From: Roseovarius sp. M141
GTDB taxonomy: Bacteria > Pseudomonadota > Alphaproteobacteria > Rhodobacterales > Rhodobacteraceae
Length of the DNA stretch: 64,000 nucleotides
Reading direction: 5' to 3'
Assembly (NCBI RefSeq): GCF_024355225.1
Contig: NZ_VCNH01000008.1
Span: 124,001-188,000 of the forward strand
The position numbers were made by a program, and so were the translations under genes. Below, one piece after another: positions 7,570 to 17,824 of this stretch. Below the pieces are notes generated by a model. It had not been told where the DNA came from. It made no database searches and was given only the letters and a program-made list of their open reading frames with translations. Position 1 is the first letter of the stretch. Every line of letters starts with the position of its first letter.

Positions 7570-8903
7570 TCGGCTGAATCTCCCTGAGGTTTCACCCAGA
7601 CTAACAGCACCAGCCCGATCAGGAAAAGCCCGATCAGCGGACTGACGCCAATCTGTTGACTGCCTGTCGCCGCCGTCACCACCCCGATCAGCGCGGGCGC
7701 AATGAACGCCGTCGCCTTCCCCGCCAGCCCGTAAAGGCCAAAGGATTCGGCCATATGGCCGGGCCGTGCCTGGCGCACCATCATCGTCCGGCTGGCCGAT
7801 TGTATCACGCCCCCCGCCGCGCCGATCACGGCACCGCAGAGGTAAAACAGCACATCCGGCAGGACCGAGCCGGGCGCGAGGGCGATCCCATAGACCCGCG
7901 TGCGCGAGATGAATACGATCGACACAGCGACCAGCAGCAGTGCCAGAATGGCCGACACGATCACCGGCTTTGGCCCGAACCGATCATCTGCATGGCCGCC
8001 CAGCCACGCAAACACCGCTCCTGAAATCAGCGCAAGGATGCCGAAAGTTCCGGTCTGCACCACGTCCCAGCCCAGCACTCCGGCGGCATAGATCCCGCCA
8101 AAGAAATACATCCCGTTCAGCGCGTCACGGTAGAACATCGACGAGGCCAGATAGGCAAACATCGACGGCGTTTTCGGCAGATGCCGGACGGTCCGCGCCA
8201 CGCTGCCCAGCGCCCGGCGCACGGCCATTGCGCCGCCCCGTTTGGGGGCAGGCTCCTTCACCCACAGGAAAAACGGCACCATGAACAATATGTACCAAAA
8301 CCCCGTCAGCGGCCCGACAAACCGCGTACCCTCGCGCTGCGCCGCATCGAACCCAAAGGCCGGATCGTGCCCCAGCAGCGTTTTGCCCGTGCTGGCGCTT
8401 TCGGCGAAAAACAGCAGCATTACCATCAGCGCCGCCAACCCGCCGACATAGCCAAAGGCCCAGCCTGTGCCCGAAATGCGTCCGATTTCGGATCTGTCGC
8501 CTATATCCGGCAGCATCGAGTTGGTGAAAATCGTCGCGAACTCCATCCCGATCATGCCGATGACAAAGAAGCCCAGCACCAACACAAGGTTCAGATCATA
8601 GGGCGTCGCCCACCAGATGCCGAAGGCACCGATCACATACATGACCGAAAACACCTTGATCCACTGCATTCGTGCGCCAGAATGATCCGCCAGCGCGCCC
8701 AGTATCGGCGCGCCCAGCGCGATGATGATGCCCGCCACGGCAATACCCGTCGCCCAGACCGTCTGGGCCTTGGCGCCGTCGCCGATCAATTCCTTTATAT
8801 AAGGGGCAAAGATGAACGTTATCAAAAGGGTATTGTAGGGCTGGCTGGCCCAGTCGAAAAAGAACCAGCCCCAGACCCGCCGCGGAAATGTCGAAAATCC
8901 CAT
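7566..8903 (-). CDS. MFS transporter, UMF1/Atg22-like family
   Basis: Integral membrane protein of 445 residues with about 12 predicted helices. The N-terminus contains WGWFFFDWASQPYNTLLITF (residues 11-30), the hallmark of the UMF1/Atg22-related branch of the major facilitator superfamily. A typical MFS loop 2-3 pattern, GALADHSGARMQW, appears near residues 68-80. The substrate is unknown; some relatives export amino acids from vacuoles. It is translationally coupled to mepA (four-base overlap), which might suggest handling of cell-wall breakdown products, but that is inference. Divergent from yggT across a 170-base gap. Confidence 0.88.
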   Translation of the reverse strand: MGFSTFPRRVWGWFFFDWASQPYNTLLITFIFAPYIKELIGDGAKAQTVWATGIAVAGIIIALGAPILGALADHSGARMQWIKVFSVMYVIGAFGIWWATPYDLNLVLVLGFFVIGMIGMEFATIFTNSMLPDIGDRSEIGRISGTGWAFGYVGGLAALMVMLLFFAESASTGKTLLGHDPAFGFDAAQREGTRFVGPLTGFWYILFMVPFFLWVKEPAPKRGGAMAVRRALGSVARTVRHLPKTPSMFAYLASSMFYRDALNGMYFFGGIYAAGVLGWDVVQTGTFGILALISGAVFAWLGGHADDRFGPKPVIVSAILALLLVAVSIVFISRTRVYGIALAPGSVLPDVLFYLCGAVIGAAGGVIQSASRTMMVRQARPGHMAESFGLYGLAGKATAFIAPALIGVVTAATGSQQIGVSPLIGLFLIGLVLLVWVKPQGDSAE

Positions 8904-9073
8904 GTCATCCTCAAATCAGCGAAAGGTGCCACCTGCGCAATGGCGTCGATATGACAGCGCCACCTCTGCCACGGCAAGGTTTTCCTGCGATGGCTTTGCC
9001 ATGCAGCCTGCCCTTGCGCTTTGCGCCGCTCCGGCTTACCTCCAAGGCGTCTTTGGAAAGGACTGTTTTCGAT

Positions 9074-9361
9074 ATGCTGGCAATTTACGGACCGCTGCAA
9101 CTGATCCTCAGCATCATCTATTTCGTGATGATCGTTCACATCATCATGAGTTGGCTGATCAATTTTCAGGTGCTGAACCTGCGCCAGCCGCTGGTCGCGC
9201 AGATCTGGGAGGGGCTTAACCGCCTGCTGGAGCCGATTTATCAGCCCATCCGCCGCATCCTGCCCGACACCCGCCCGCTGGATCTGGCGCCGCTGGTCGC
9301 GCTGATCGTGGTGATTTCGCTGCGCGCCTATGTGCTGCCGGTGATTTTCGGCTTCGCCTGA
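9074..9361 (+). CDS. YggT family membrane protein
   Basis: Small membrane protein (95 residues) with two hydrophobic segments (about 5-27 and 68-92) and the family motif around NRLLEPIYQPIRRILP (residues 48-63). I chose the ATG at 9074 because a purine-rich site (GGAAAGGA) precedes it and the protein then has the usual YggT start. YggT proteins are linked to osmotic tolerance and membrane organisation, but the molecular role is unclear. It stands alone, divergent from the MFS gene and upstream of recQ. Confidence 0.9.
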   Translation: MLAIYGPLQLILSIIYFVMIVHIIMSWLINFQVLNLRQPLVAQIWEGLNRLLEPIYQPIRRILPDTRPLDLAPLVALIVVISLRAYVLPVIFGFA

Positions 9362-9445
9362 CCGGCATCCGGGGCTTGTTCACCGAATCTTAGTGTGAAA
9401 ATACTCTTGTAAGAGCAGCCCGACACATTCTTGCAGGATATCCCC

Positions 9446-11485
9446 ATGCCCCCCGCCGCCGCCCTTCTGAGGGACATCTTCGGATTCGACGCCTTCCGCC
9501 CCGGGCAGGAGGACATCGTGACCGCCGTCGCGGATGGGCGCAACGTGCTGGCGATCATGCCGACGGGGGGCGGCAAATCCCTGTGCTTCCAGCTGCCCGC
9601 GCTGATGCGCGAGGGGGTGACGGTGGTGATCTCGCCGCTCATCGCCCTGATGCGCGATCAGGTCCGCGCCCTGCGCGCGGCGGGCGTCGAGGCCGGCGCG
9701 CTGACCTCCGGCAATACCGAGGAGGAGACAGCCGCCGTCTGGGAGGCGCTGGAAGCCGGGCGCCTCAAACTGCTTTATATCGCGCCCGAGCGCCTCGCCG
9801 CCGGGTCGTCCATGGGCATGTTGCGCCGCATCGGCGTGTCGCTGATCGCCGTGGACGAGGCGCATTGCGTCAGCCAATGGGGCCATGATTTCCGCCCCGA
9901 TTACCTGCGCATCGGCGAATTGCGCCGCAGCTTGGACGTGCCGCTGGCCGCGTTCACCGCGACGGCGGACAGCGAAACCCAAGACGAAATCATCGAAAAG
10001 CTGTTCGATGGCGCCGCGCCCGAACGGTTCCTGCACGGGTTCGATCGGCCCAACATCCACCTCGCCTTTGAGGCCAAGAACAGCCCCCGCCGCCAGATCA
10101 TGGACTTCGCCAAGGCGCGCAAGGGCCAGTCCGGCATCGTTTATTGCGGCACCCGCGCGCGCACCGAAACGCTGGCGCAGGCGCTGCGCGAGGCAGGACA
10201 TAACGCGGTTGCCTATAATGGCGGCATGGAAGCCGGTCTGCGCCGCGAGGTCGAGACGCGCTTTAATGCCGAAGACGGACTGATTGTGGTCGCAACTGTC
10301 GCCTTCGGCATGGGCGTGGACAAACCCGACATCCGCTGGGTCGCCCATGCGGATCTGCCCAAATCCATCGAATCCTACTATCAGGAAATCGGCCGCGCGG
10401 GCCGCGACGGCGCCCCCGCCGAGACGCTCACGCTCTACGGTCCAGACGATATCCGCCTGCGCCGCTCCCAGATCGACGAGGGGCTGGCCCCGCCCGAACG
10501 CCGCATGGCGGATCACGCGCGCCTGAATGCGCTCTTGGGTCTGGCCGAAGCGCTGGAATGCCGCCGCGTGAAACTGCTGGGCTACTTCGGCGAGGACACA
10601 GAGCCTTGCAAGAATTGCGACCTCTGCGACACGCCCCCCGCCACGTTCGACGGTACCGAGGCGGTGCGCAAGGCGCTGTCGGCCATCCTGCGCACCGGCG
10701 AATATTTCGGCGCGGGCCACCTGATTGACATCCTGACAGGCAAAGCCACCGAAAAGGTCCGCCAGCGCGGCCATGACGATCTGCCCACCTTCGGCGTCGG
10801 CAAGGAAATGTCCAAGCAAAGCTGGCAGGGAATTTTCCGCCAGATGATGGGGCATGATCTGGTGCGTCCCGATCCCGAACGCCACGGTGCGCTGCGCATG
10901 ACCGACCCCGCCGTGCCGATCCTCAAGGGCGAGGAGCGGGTGACACTGCGCAAGGACACGGTGCAAAGCACCGACCGCCGCCCGGCGGTCAAGGCGCTGG
11001 TCTCGGACGAGGACGCGCCGCTGCTGTCGGCGCTCAAGGCGAAACGCCGCGCCTTTGCCGAGGCGCAGAGCGTGCCGGCCTATATCGTTTTCAACGACCG
11101 CACACTGATCGAAATGGCCGAGCTGCGCCCCGCCACGCTGGATCAGATGGCGCGCATCGGCGGTGTCGGCGCGAAAAAGCTGGAGCAATACGGCGACGCC
11201 TTCCTGTCGGTCATCAACGGCGACGCGGCCCAGATGCACCCTTCCCGGCGCAAGCTGGCCGGGCGCGCAGCGGGCAGCGTCTATGACCGGCTGATTGAAA
11301 CGCAGGCGCAACTGGCGCGCGGCGCGGAGGGTCTGGAAAAACCTCTGAGTTGCTCGACAACCCTGATCACCCGCATTGCCGAAACGCGACCGCGCGACGC
11401 CGCGCAGATGGCGCGTATCCTGGGCGACAAACGCGCCGAACGGTTTGGCCCTGCCTTTCTGGACGTTCTGCAAGAGGCGGACTAG
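9446..11485 (+). CDS. recQ: ATP-dependent DNA helicase RecQ
   Basis: Superfamily 2 3'-5' helicase of 679 residues for recombination and fork repair. Seen in order: Walker A in MPTGGGKSLCFQLPAL (near 40-55), DEAH box in VDEAHCVSQWGHDFRPDYL (near 137-155), helicase C motif with ARAGRDG-type QEIGRAGRDG near 310-320, RQC zinc ligands including CKNCDLC near 388-394, winged helix, and an HRDC domain near 525-595. A second HRDC-like repeat follows in the last 70 residues. ATG at 9446 was preferred over an in-frame TTG 15 bases upstream; it has GGATA as a ribosome site. yaaA follows after 27 bases. Confidence 0.96.
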   Translation: MPPAAALLRDIFGFDAFRPGQEDIVTAVADGRNVLAIMPTGGGKSLCFQLPALMREGVTVVISPLIALMRDQVRALRAAGVEAGALTSGNTEEETAAVWEALEAGRLKLLYIAPERLAAGSSMGMLRRIGVSLIAVDEAHCVSQWGHDFRPDYLRIGELRRSLDVPLAAFTATADSETQDEIIEKLFDGAAPERFLHGFDRPNIHLAFEAKNSPRRQIMDFAKARKGQSGIVYCGTRARTETLAQALREAGHNAVAYNGGMEAGLRREVETRFNAEDGLIVVATVAFGMGVDKPDIRWVAHADLPKSIESYYQEIGRAGRDGAPAETLTLYGPDDIRLRRSQIDEGLAPPERRMADHARLNALLGLAEALECRRVKLLGYFGEDTEPCKNCDLCDTPPATFDGTEAVRKALSAILRTGEYFGAGHLIDILTGKATEKVRQRGHDDLPTFGVGKEMSKQSWQGIFRQMMGHDLVRPDPERHGALRMTDPAVPILKGEERVTLRKDTVQSTDRRPAVKALVSDEDAPLLSALKAKRRAFAEAQSVPAYIVFNDRTLIEMAELRPATLDQMARIGGVGAKKLEQYGDAFLSVINGDAAQMHPSRRKLAGRAAGSVYDRLIETQAQLARGAEGLEKPLSCSTTLITRIAETRPRDAAQMARILGDKRAERFGPAFLDVLQEAD

Positions 11486-11512
11486 ATGTAGGAAAATCTG
11501 AAAGGATCTTCC

Positions 11513-12280
11513 ATGCTCGTCGTCATCTCGCCCGCCAAGAAACTGGATATGTCGCCCAGCGACACCGCAGCCACCGTGCCCGGCTTTGCCAAGGACGCGA
11601 ATGCGCTGGCCAATGTCGCGGGCAAGCTGAGCCAGGCCAAATTGCAGAAACTGATGAGCATCAGCGCCGATCTGGCCAAACTGAACGCCGAGCGGTTCTC
11701 CAATTTCGGCGATATGGACAGCAAGCCCGCCGCGCTGGCCTTTGCCGGGGACACTTATCAGGGGCTTGAGGCCGGCAGCCTCGACGCTGATGAAATGGAT
11801 TGGGCGCAGGATCACCTGCGCATCCTTTCGGGCCTTTACGGCCTTTTGCGCCCGCGCGACGCGATCCAGCCTTACCGGCTGGAGATGGGCAGCAGGCTGA
11901 AAACCGACAAGGGCAAATCGCTGTATGAGTATTGGGGCACCCGCATCTCCGAGGCGCTGAACCGGCACGCGGCCGATGTGCGGGCCGATGTTTTGGTCAA
12001 CTGCGCCAGTCAGGAATATTTCGGTGCGGTCGATGAGGCCGCGCTGAACCTGCGTGTGATCACGCCCGTCTTCATGGAAGACAAGGGCGGCACCCCGAAA
12101 ATCGTCAGCTTCTACGCCAAGAAGGCGCGCGGCGCGATGGCGCGGTTCATTGTCCAGAACCGCCTGACCGACGCAGATGCCCTGACGGATTTCGACACCG
12201 GCGGCTATTCATACCGCCCGGACATGTCAGAGGAAAACAAACCGGTTTTCGTGCGCACCTCCGAAACGGCAGCGGCCTAA
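11513..12280 (+). CDS. yaaA: Peroxide stress protein YaaA
   Basis: YaaA/DUF328 protein (255 residues). It starts MLVVISPAKKLD, the family signature, and has the conserved core LSGLYGLLRPRDAIQPYRLEM (shortened here; near 103-123) and ASQEYF near 162-167. In E. coli YaaA lowers free intracellular iron and protects DNA during peroxide stress. It is 27 bases downstream of recQ and has its own AAAGGA ribosome site, so a recQ-yaaA operon is likely and would link DNA repair with oxidative stress. Length is normal. Confidence 0.94.
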   Translation: MLVVISPAKKLDMSPSDTAATVPGFAKDANALANVAGKLSQAKLQKLMSISADLAKLNAERFSNFGDMDSKPAALAFAGDTYQGLEAGSLDADEMDWAQDHLRILSGLYGLLRPRDAIQPYRLEMGSRLKTDKGKSLYEYWGTRISEALNRHAADVRADVLVNCASQEYFGAVDEAALNLRVITPVFMEDKGGTPKIVSFYAKKARGAMARFIVQNRLTDADALTDFDTGGYSYRPDMSEENKPVFVRTSETAAA

Positions 12281-12411
12281 ACCGCGCCGCCTTGTTGGGC
12301 GATCCGGACCATCGCCTACGAAGGTGAACAAGCCTTTAAGTTCAATGCCTGAATCATTGCCCTGGGGCGGGACGCATGGCACCATGCATCTTCGCTGTCC
12401 GGAGGGTTCCC

Positions 12412-15400
12412 ATGGTACGCCAATTTCTGCTGTCGCTCTGCCTTGTCTGTTTCGCTGCGCCATTGGCTGCTGACCCCGCTGTGCCGGAGCGCCGCGCGAT
12501 CATCACGCGCGATGTCGATTTCTACGGCTCGGATCTGACTGCGCTGTTCGACACGACCTACCCGGCCTGTCAGGCAGCATGTCTTGCCAATCCCGAATGC
12601 CGCGCCTTTACGTTCAACACGAAATCAAAAGCCTGCTTTCCCAAAAGCGCGATACGTGCGGAAAGCCCGTTCAATGGCGCCTATTCCGCGCGCATCGCGG
12701 ACACCAGCCCCCGGGTGCTGGCGCAATCCGCCGCGCGCGCAGACGATCTGGAATTTCTGGGCGATTATACCCTGCAACAGGTACGCAAGCAGGCCGAGGA
12801 TATCGGGCGCACCCATCCCGGCGGCGGCTATACGGCGCAGGCCATGATACAGGCCGCGCAAGACCGGATCGCCGAGGGTGACATCGTGAACGCCATGCGC
12901 TGGACAGGCGCCGCCGCATCCAGCAGCGATGCCAGCGATCAGTGGACGGAATATGCCCGCCTGTCGCTGCTGATCGCGCAGGACAAATCCCGGCACGCGC
13001 AGCGGGCCGTCACCGCTGCCGCCAACGGGTATCTGCGCGGGCTATCGGATGGGGCGCGCGTCAACGCGCTGCTGATCCTTGCGGACGCCCTGGAGCGGAC
13101 CGGACGGGGCCGCGAGATGGTTCAGGCGCTGCGCCTTGCCAATGACATAGACCCGCGCGCCGATGTTGTCGCCGCGCTGGACGTGGCCGCGGCGAAATAC
13201 GGGTTTCGCATCAGCGAAAACACCACCGACAACGAAAGCGCAACACCAAGGATCTGTGCCGAATTCACCGAAGATCTGATCGAGGCGGGCACCGATTACG
13301 CACCCTATGTGCGCCTGGCTGATCCCGGCCTCGTGGTGCGCCCAGAGGGGCGCCAGATCTGCATCGACGGCGTCCAGCATGGCGAACGGTATCGCATTAC
13401 TTTCCGCCGGGGCCTGCCCGCCGCAACGAGTGAAACGCTGCTGAAAGATGTCGAAATCACCGCCTATGTGCGCGACCGCGCGCCGCAGGTCAGGTTTCCC
13501 GGCCGGGCCTATGTGCTGCCCCGCGCCGCCGACACCGCGCTGCCGGTCGAGACGGTGAACCTTGATCAAATCGAACTGGCCCTGCGCCGCGTCAGCGACC
13601 GCAATCTGCTGCGCGCCATTCAGGACGATTATTTCGGCCGTCCTCTGAACGGCTATGACCTCAACAATTTCTCGGACAATATCGCACAGGATATCTGGAC
13701 CGGCACAGGCGAGGTGCAGAACCAGCTGAACCAGACCATGACGACACGCCTGCCACTGGGTGACGTGCTGGCCGATCAGCCGCCGGGCATCTACACCCTG
13801 ACGGCCAAGGTTGAAGGCGGCGACAGCAATGAGGACTCCGGCGCGACCCAATGGTTCGTGCTGACCGATCTGGGCCTGACGACGCTGATGGGCAATGACG
13901 GCCTGCATGTCTTTGCCCGCAGCCTTGCCAGCGCCGGCGCACTGGAAGGGATTGAGGTCACGCTGCTGTCGCGCGCCAATGCGGTGCTGGGAACGGCGAC
14001 CTCCGATACGGACGGCCATGTGCAGTTTGATGCCGGGCTGACGCGCGGCACCGGCGGCGCCGCACCTGCGCTGGTGATCGCCAAGAACGGCGACGAGGAT
14101 GCGGCGTTCCTGACACTGACCGACCCAGCCTTTGATTTGTCCGATCGCGGGGTCGAGGGGCGCCCGCCCGCGCCGCCCGTCGACGTGTTCCTGGCCACCG
14201 ACCGCGGCGCCTATCGCGCGGGCGAGGTGATCCATGCCACGGCACTGGCCCGCGATGACCATGCCGATGCCATCACCGGCCTGCCGCTGACCGCGATCCT
14301 GACGCGCCCGGACGGGGTGGAATACGCCCGCCACCTGTCTGCCAAGGACGCGGCAGGCGGTCACGTTTTCAACCTGCCCGTGGGGGAGACGGCGCCGCGC
14401 GGCACCTGGACGCTGGACATCAAGGCCGATCTGGATGCCCCCGCGCTGGCCAGCACCCAGCTTCTGGTCGAGGACTTCCTGCCCGAGCGGATCGATTTCA
14501 CCCTGTCCCTGCCCGAAGGCACGCTTAGCGCGGACGCGCTGCCGCCGCTCAAGGTCGAGGCGAAATACCTCTTTGGTGCGCCCGGCGCTGGGCTGAAATC
14601 CGAGGGCCAGCTGGTACTGCGCCCGACCCGTAGCCTAGGTGAATTTCCCGGTTACCTCTTTGGCCGCTATGATTCCGAAACCGGTCCGCAGGTGCAAGTC
14701 TTTGACACCGGGCTGACCGACACGGACGGCAGGCTGACCCAGCCGCTGGACCTGCCCGAAGGGATCGACACGGATCAGCCGCACGAGGCGACCGTCGTGC
14801 TGCGCCTGCGCGAGGGATCGGGCCGCCCGGTCGAGCGGCAGATAACCCGCACGCTGGCCCCCACCAAACCGATAATCGGGATCAAGCCCGCGTTCGACGG
14901 CGTCGTGCCGCAGGGCAGCGAGGCGCGGTTCGACGTTATCGGCGTTGCGCCGGATCTGACCCGCACGGACATGCCGGTGAAATGGACGCTGAACCGCGTG
15001 ACCACGCGCTATCAGTGGTATCAGCAATACGGCAATTGGGAGTGGGAGCCGATCACCACCCGCGCCCGCATCGCCACCGGCGAGGGCGTATTGGGCGCAG
15101 CGCCGCTGACAGTGATCGCCCCCGTCGAATGGGGCCAGTACGAGCTGCTGGTCGAACGCAGCGATGGCCCCTATGTGGCCTCCTCGGTCGATTTCTACGC
15201 CGGGTGGTATGCGCCCGCCGATAGCAGCCAAACGCCCGACACGCTGGACCTGTCGCTGGATAGCCAGACCTACACCCAAGGCGACACCGCGCAGTTGCGC
15301 ATCGTGCCGCGCTATGCCGGCACAGCGCTGATTACCGTGATGTCCAACCGCGTCATTTCCCGCAGGGCGGTCGACGTGCGCGAGGGCGAAAACGTCATCC

Positions 15401-17820
15401 CCATCGACGTGACCGGGGATTGGGGCGCCGGCGCCTATGTCAGCGCACAGGTGATCCGCCCGATGGATGTCGCGGCGGGCCAGAACCCGGCCCGGTCGCT
15501 GGGGCTGGCCTATGCCACGATCGATCCCGGCAAACAGCAGCTGAACGTCACCATCGACGCGCCGGACACCTCGGACCCGCGCGGCCCGCTGACCGCAAAG
15601 GTCAAGGTGGACGGGCTGGAGGGCGAGACGGGCTTTGTCACGCTTGCCGCCGTCGATCTGGGCATCCTCAACCTGACCGGATTCGACAGCCCCGATCCGT
15701 CGGCGCATTACTTTGGCCAGCGCCGACTGGGGGTCGAAATCCGCGATATCTATGGCCGCCTCATCGACGGCATGAACGGCGCCGAAGGGCGCGTGCGCTC
15801 GGGCGGGGATGCCGGAAACAGCATGTCCCGTCAATCGCCCCCCCCGACCGAGGAGTTGGTGGCTTATTTCACCGGCCCGCTGACCGTCGGTGCGGACGGC
15901 ACCGCCGAGGCATCCTTCGACATCACCGATTTCAACGGCACCGTGCGCCTGATGGCGATTGCGTGGAGCGCTCAGGGCGTCGGGCAGGCGGACCGTGACG
16001 TGCTGGTGCGCGATCCGGTCGTTCTGACCGCGTCGGTGCCGCGATTCCTTGCGCCGGGCGACCGCAGTTCGATGTTGCTGGAAATCGTCCACGCCACCGG
16101 CCCCACCGGGCGCGTCGGGCTGGACATCACGGCGCCGGGCCTGACGCTGGCGGGCAGCGTCCCGACAGGCTTCGATCTGGGCGAGGGGCAGAAACAATCC
16201 TTCCGCCTGCCCGTCACCGCAGGCGAGGCCGGCGATTATGATATCCGTATCGCCCTGACCACTCCTGACGGCAAGGGGCTGACCAAATCGCTGACCCTAC
16301 CGGTGCGTGCCAACGATCCGCCCGTTTCCCAGACCCGCCAGTTCCAGCTGGCGGCAGGCGGTACCTTCACCCTGTCCGATGACATATTCGCCGGCTACCG
16401 CCCCGGCACGGGCGAGGCAGTGATCTCGGCCGGGGCGCTGGCGCGGCTGAACGTCCCGGGCCTGCTGCAATCGCTGGATCGCTACCCCTATGGCTGCACC
16501 GAACAGGTGACATCGCGTGCGCTGCCGCTGCTTTATTTCAATCAGGTCGCCTCGGCCCTCGGCCTTGGCAATGACGGCGCGATCAGGGCCCGTATTGATC
16601 AGGCCGTGGCGCGCGTGCTGACGCGCCAGACGTCAAGCGGCGCATTTGGCATGTGGCGCGCGCAATCCGGCGACTTCTGGCTGGATGCCTATGTCGCAGA
16701 TTTCCTGTCACGCGCCCGCGCCGAGGGTTTCGACGTGCCGGACCGCGCCTTTACCATGGCGATGGACAACCTGCGCAACCGCGTGAACTACGCCCCAGAT
16801 TTCGACAATGGTGGCCAGGATATCGCCTATGCCCTTGTGGTTCTCGCGCGCGAGGGCGCGGCGGCGATGGGCGATCTGCGCTACTACGCCGACGTCAAAT
16901 CGGGCGATTTCGCCACCCCCCTTGCGCAGGCGCAACTGGGTGCGGCGCTGGCGTTCTACGGCGATCAGACGCGCGCCGACCGGATGTTCAACGTCGCACT
17001 GGCGCGCAGCGCGGATGATACCGACGGCCCGCATGTCTGGCGCGCCGATTACGGCACCGCCCTGCGCGACCGCGCCGGTGTGCTGGCGCTGCTGGTCGAG
17101 GCGGGCAGCGACGTGGGCGACCGCGACGCGCTGGCCCGCGGCCTGAACACAGACGGCCCGCACCTGTCCACGCAGGAGGAGGCGTGGAGCCTTCTGGCAG
17201 CCCGCGCCCTGATCGATGACACCTCGGCGCAGGGCCTGACGCTGAACGGCGATCCCGTCACCGGGCCGTTTATCCGCACGCTGGAGGCCGACACAATTCA
17301 GCCGCAGACGATCACCAACACCGCGCAGCGCGATACGGACATCACGCTGACCACCTTTGGCGTGCCGCTGGTGCCCGGCCCGGCGGATGGCTATGGCTAC
17401 CGGATCGCGCGGCAGTATTACGACATGGACGGCGCGCGGGTCTCGCTGGAGGGCGTCCCCTCCGGCACCCGTCTGGTGGCCGTGCTGACCGTGACCCCGT
17501 TCGAGGAGTCTCAGGCGCGGCTGATCATCGACGATCCGCTGCCGGCGGGGCTGGAGATCGACAACCCGAACCTTGTCAGTTCGGGCGATGTGCGCGCGCT
17601 GGACTGGCTGGAAACGGCCTACGCGGAGCATAGCGAATTCCGGTCAGACCGGTTTATCGCAGCGGTTGATTGGCGGCAGGACAACGCGTTCAACCTGGCC
17701 TATATCGTGCGCGCCATTTCGCCGGGGCAGTACCATCACCCCGCCGCCACGGTCGAGGACATGTACCGCCCCGAATACCGCGCGCACACCGATACCGGCG
17801 CCATGACTGTGACCGAGTAG
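12412..17820 (+). CDS. Alpha-2-macroglobulin family lipoprotein-like inhibitor with N-terminal PAN domain
   Basis: Very large envelope protein of 1802 residues. After a signal peptide (about 1-20) comes a PAN/Apple-like module with cysteines in CQAACLANPECRAFTF and an ACFPKS segment (about residues 45-75), then macroglobulin domains and an intact thioester PYGCTEQ (C1362, Q1365). Bacterial A2M proteins trap attacking proteases by covalent coupling through this thioester. The gene is followed four bases later by pbpC, the classical pairing thought to protect and repair the cell wall. No lipobox is visible, so it is probably periplasmic. Start ATG at 12412 has GGAGGG five bases upstream. Confidence 0.93.
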   Translation: MVRQFLLSLCLVCFAAPLAADPAVPERRAIITRDVDFYGSDLTALFDTTYPACQAACLANPECRAFTFNTKSKACFPKSAIRAESPFNGAYSARIADTSPRVLAQSAARADDLEFLGDYTLQQVRKQAEDIGRTHPGGGYTAQAMIQAAQDRIAEGDIVNAMRWTGAAASSSDASDQWTEYARLSLLIAQDKSRHAQRAVTAAANGYLRGLSDGARVNALLILADALERTGRGREMVQALRLANDIDPRADVVAALDVAAAKYGFRISENTTDNESATPRICAEFTEDLIEAGTDYAPYVRLADPGLVVRPEGRQICIDGVQHGERYRITFRRGLPAATSETLLKDVEITAYVRDRAPQVRFPGRAYVLPRAADTALPVETVNLDQIELALRRVSDRNLLRAIQDDYFGRPLNGYDLNNFSDNIAQDIWTGTGEVQNQLNQTMTTRLPLGDVLADQPPGIYTLTAKVEGGDSNEDSGATQWFVLTDLGLTTLMGNDGLHVFARSLASAGALEGIEVTLLSRANAVLGTATSDTDGHVQFDAGLTRGTGGAAPALVIAKNGDEDAAFLTLTDPAFDLSDRGVEGRPPAPPVDVFLATDRGAYRAGEVIHATALARDDHADAITGLPLTAILTRPDGVEYARHLSAKDAAGGHVFNLPVGETAPRGTWTLDIKADLDAPALASTQLLVEDFLPERIDFTLSLPEGTLSADALPPLKVEAKYLFGAPGAGLKSEGQLVLRPTRSLGEFPGYLFGRYDSETGPQVQVFDTGLTDTDGRLTQPLDLPEGIDTDQPHEATVVLRLREGSGRPVERQITRTLAPTKPIIGIKPAFDGVVPQGSEARFDVIGVAPDLTRTDMPVKWTLNRVTTRYQWYQQYGNWEWEPITTRARIATGEGVLGAAPLTVIAPVEWGQYELLVERSDGPYVASSVDFYAGWYAPADSSQTPDTLDLSLDSQTYTQGDTAQLRIVPRYAGTALITVMSNRVISRRAVDVREGENVIPIDVTGDWGAGAYVSAQVIRPMDVAAGQNPARSLGLAYATIDPGKQQLNVTIDAPDTSDPRGPLTAKVKVDGLEGETGFVTLAAVDLGILNLTGFDSPDPSAHYFGQRRLGVEIRDIYGRLIDGMNGAEGRVRSGGDAGNSMSRQSPPPTEELVAYFTGPLTVGADGTAEASFDITDFNGTVRLMAIAWSAQGVGQADRDVLVRDPVVLTASVPRFLAPGDRSSMLLEIVHATGPTGRVGLDITAPGLTLAGSVPTGFDLGEGQKQSFRLPVTAGEAGDYDIRIALTTPDGKGLTKSLTLPVRANDPPVSQTRQFQLAAGGTFTLSDDIFAGYRPGTGEAVISAGALARLNVPGLLQSLDRYPYGCTEQVTSRALPLLYFNQVASALGLGNDGAIRARIDQAVARVLTRQTSSGAFGMWRAQSGDFWLDAYVADFLSRARAEGFDVPDRAFTMAMDNLRNRVNYAPDFDNGGQDIAYALVVLAREGAAAMGDLRYYADVKSGDFATPLAQAQLGAALAFYGDQTRADRMFNVALARSADDTDGPHVWRADYGTALRDRAGVLALLVEAGSDVGDRDALARGLNTDGPHLSTQEEAWSLLAARALIDDTSAQGLTLNGDPVTGPFIRTLEADTIQPQTITNTAQRDTDITLTTFGVPLVPGPADGYGYRIARQYYDMDGARVSLEGVPSGTRLVAVLTVTPFEESQARLIIDDPLPAGLEIDNPNLVSSGDVRALDWLETAYAEHSEFRSDRFIAAVDWRQDNAFNLAYIVRAISPGQYHHPAATVEDMYRPEYRAHTDTGAMTVTE

Positions 17821-17824
17821 ACCC

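Noticed and set aside
9380..11968. Long open frame (862 codons) antisense to recQ and yaaA
   Set aside because: Frame shadow caused by GC-rich third positions of recQ; low-complexity His/Arg/Gln-rich translation with no domain, and it spans two real genes.
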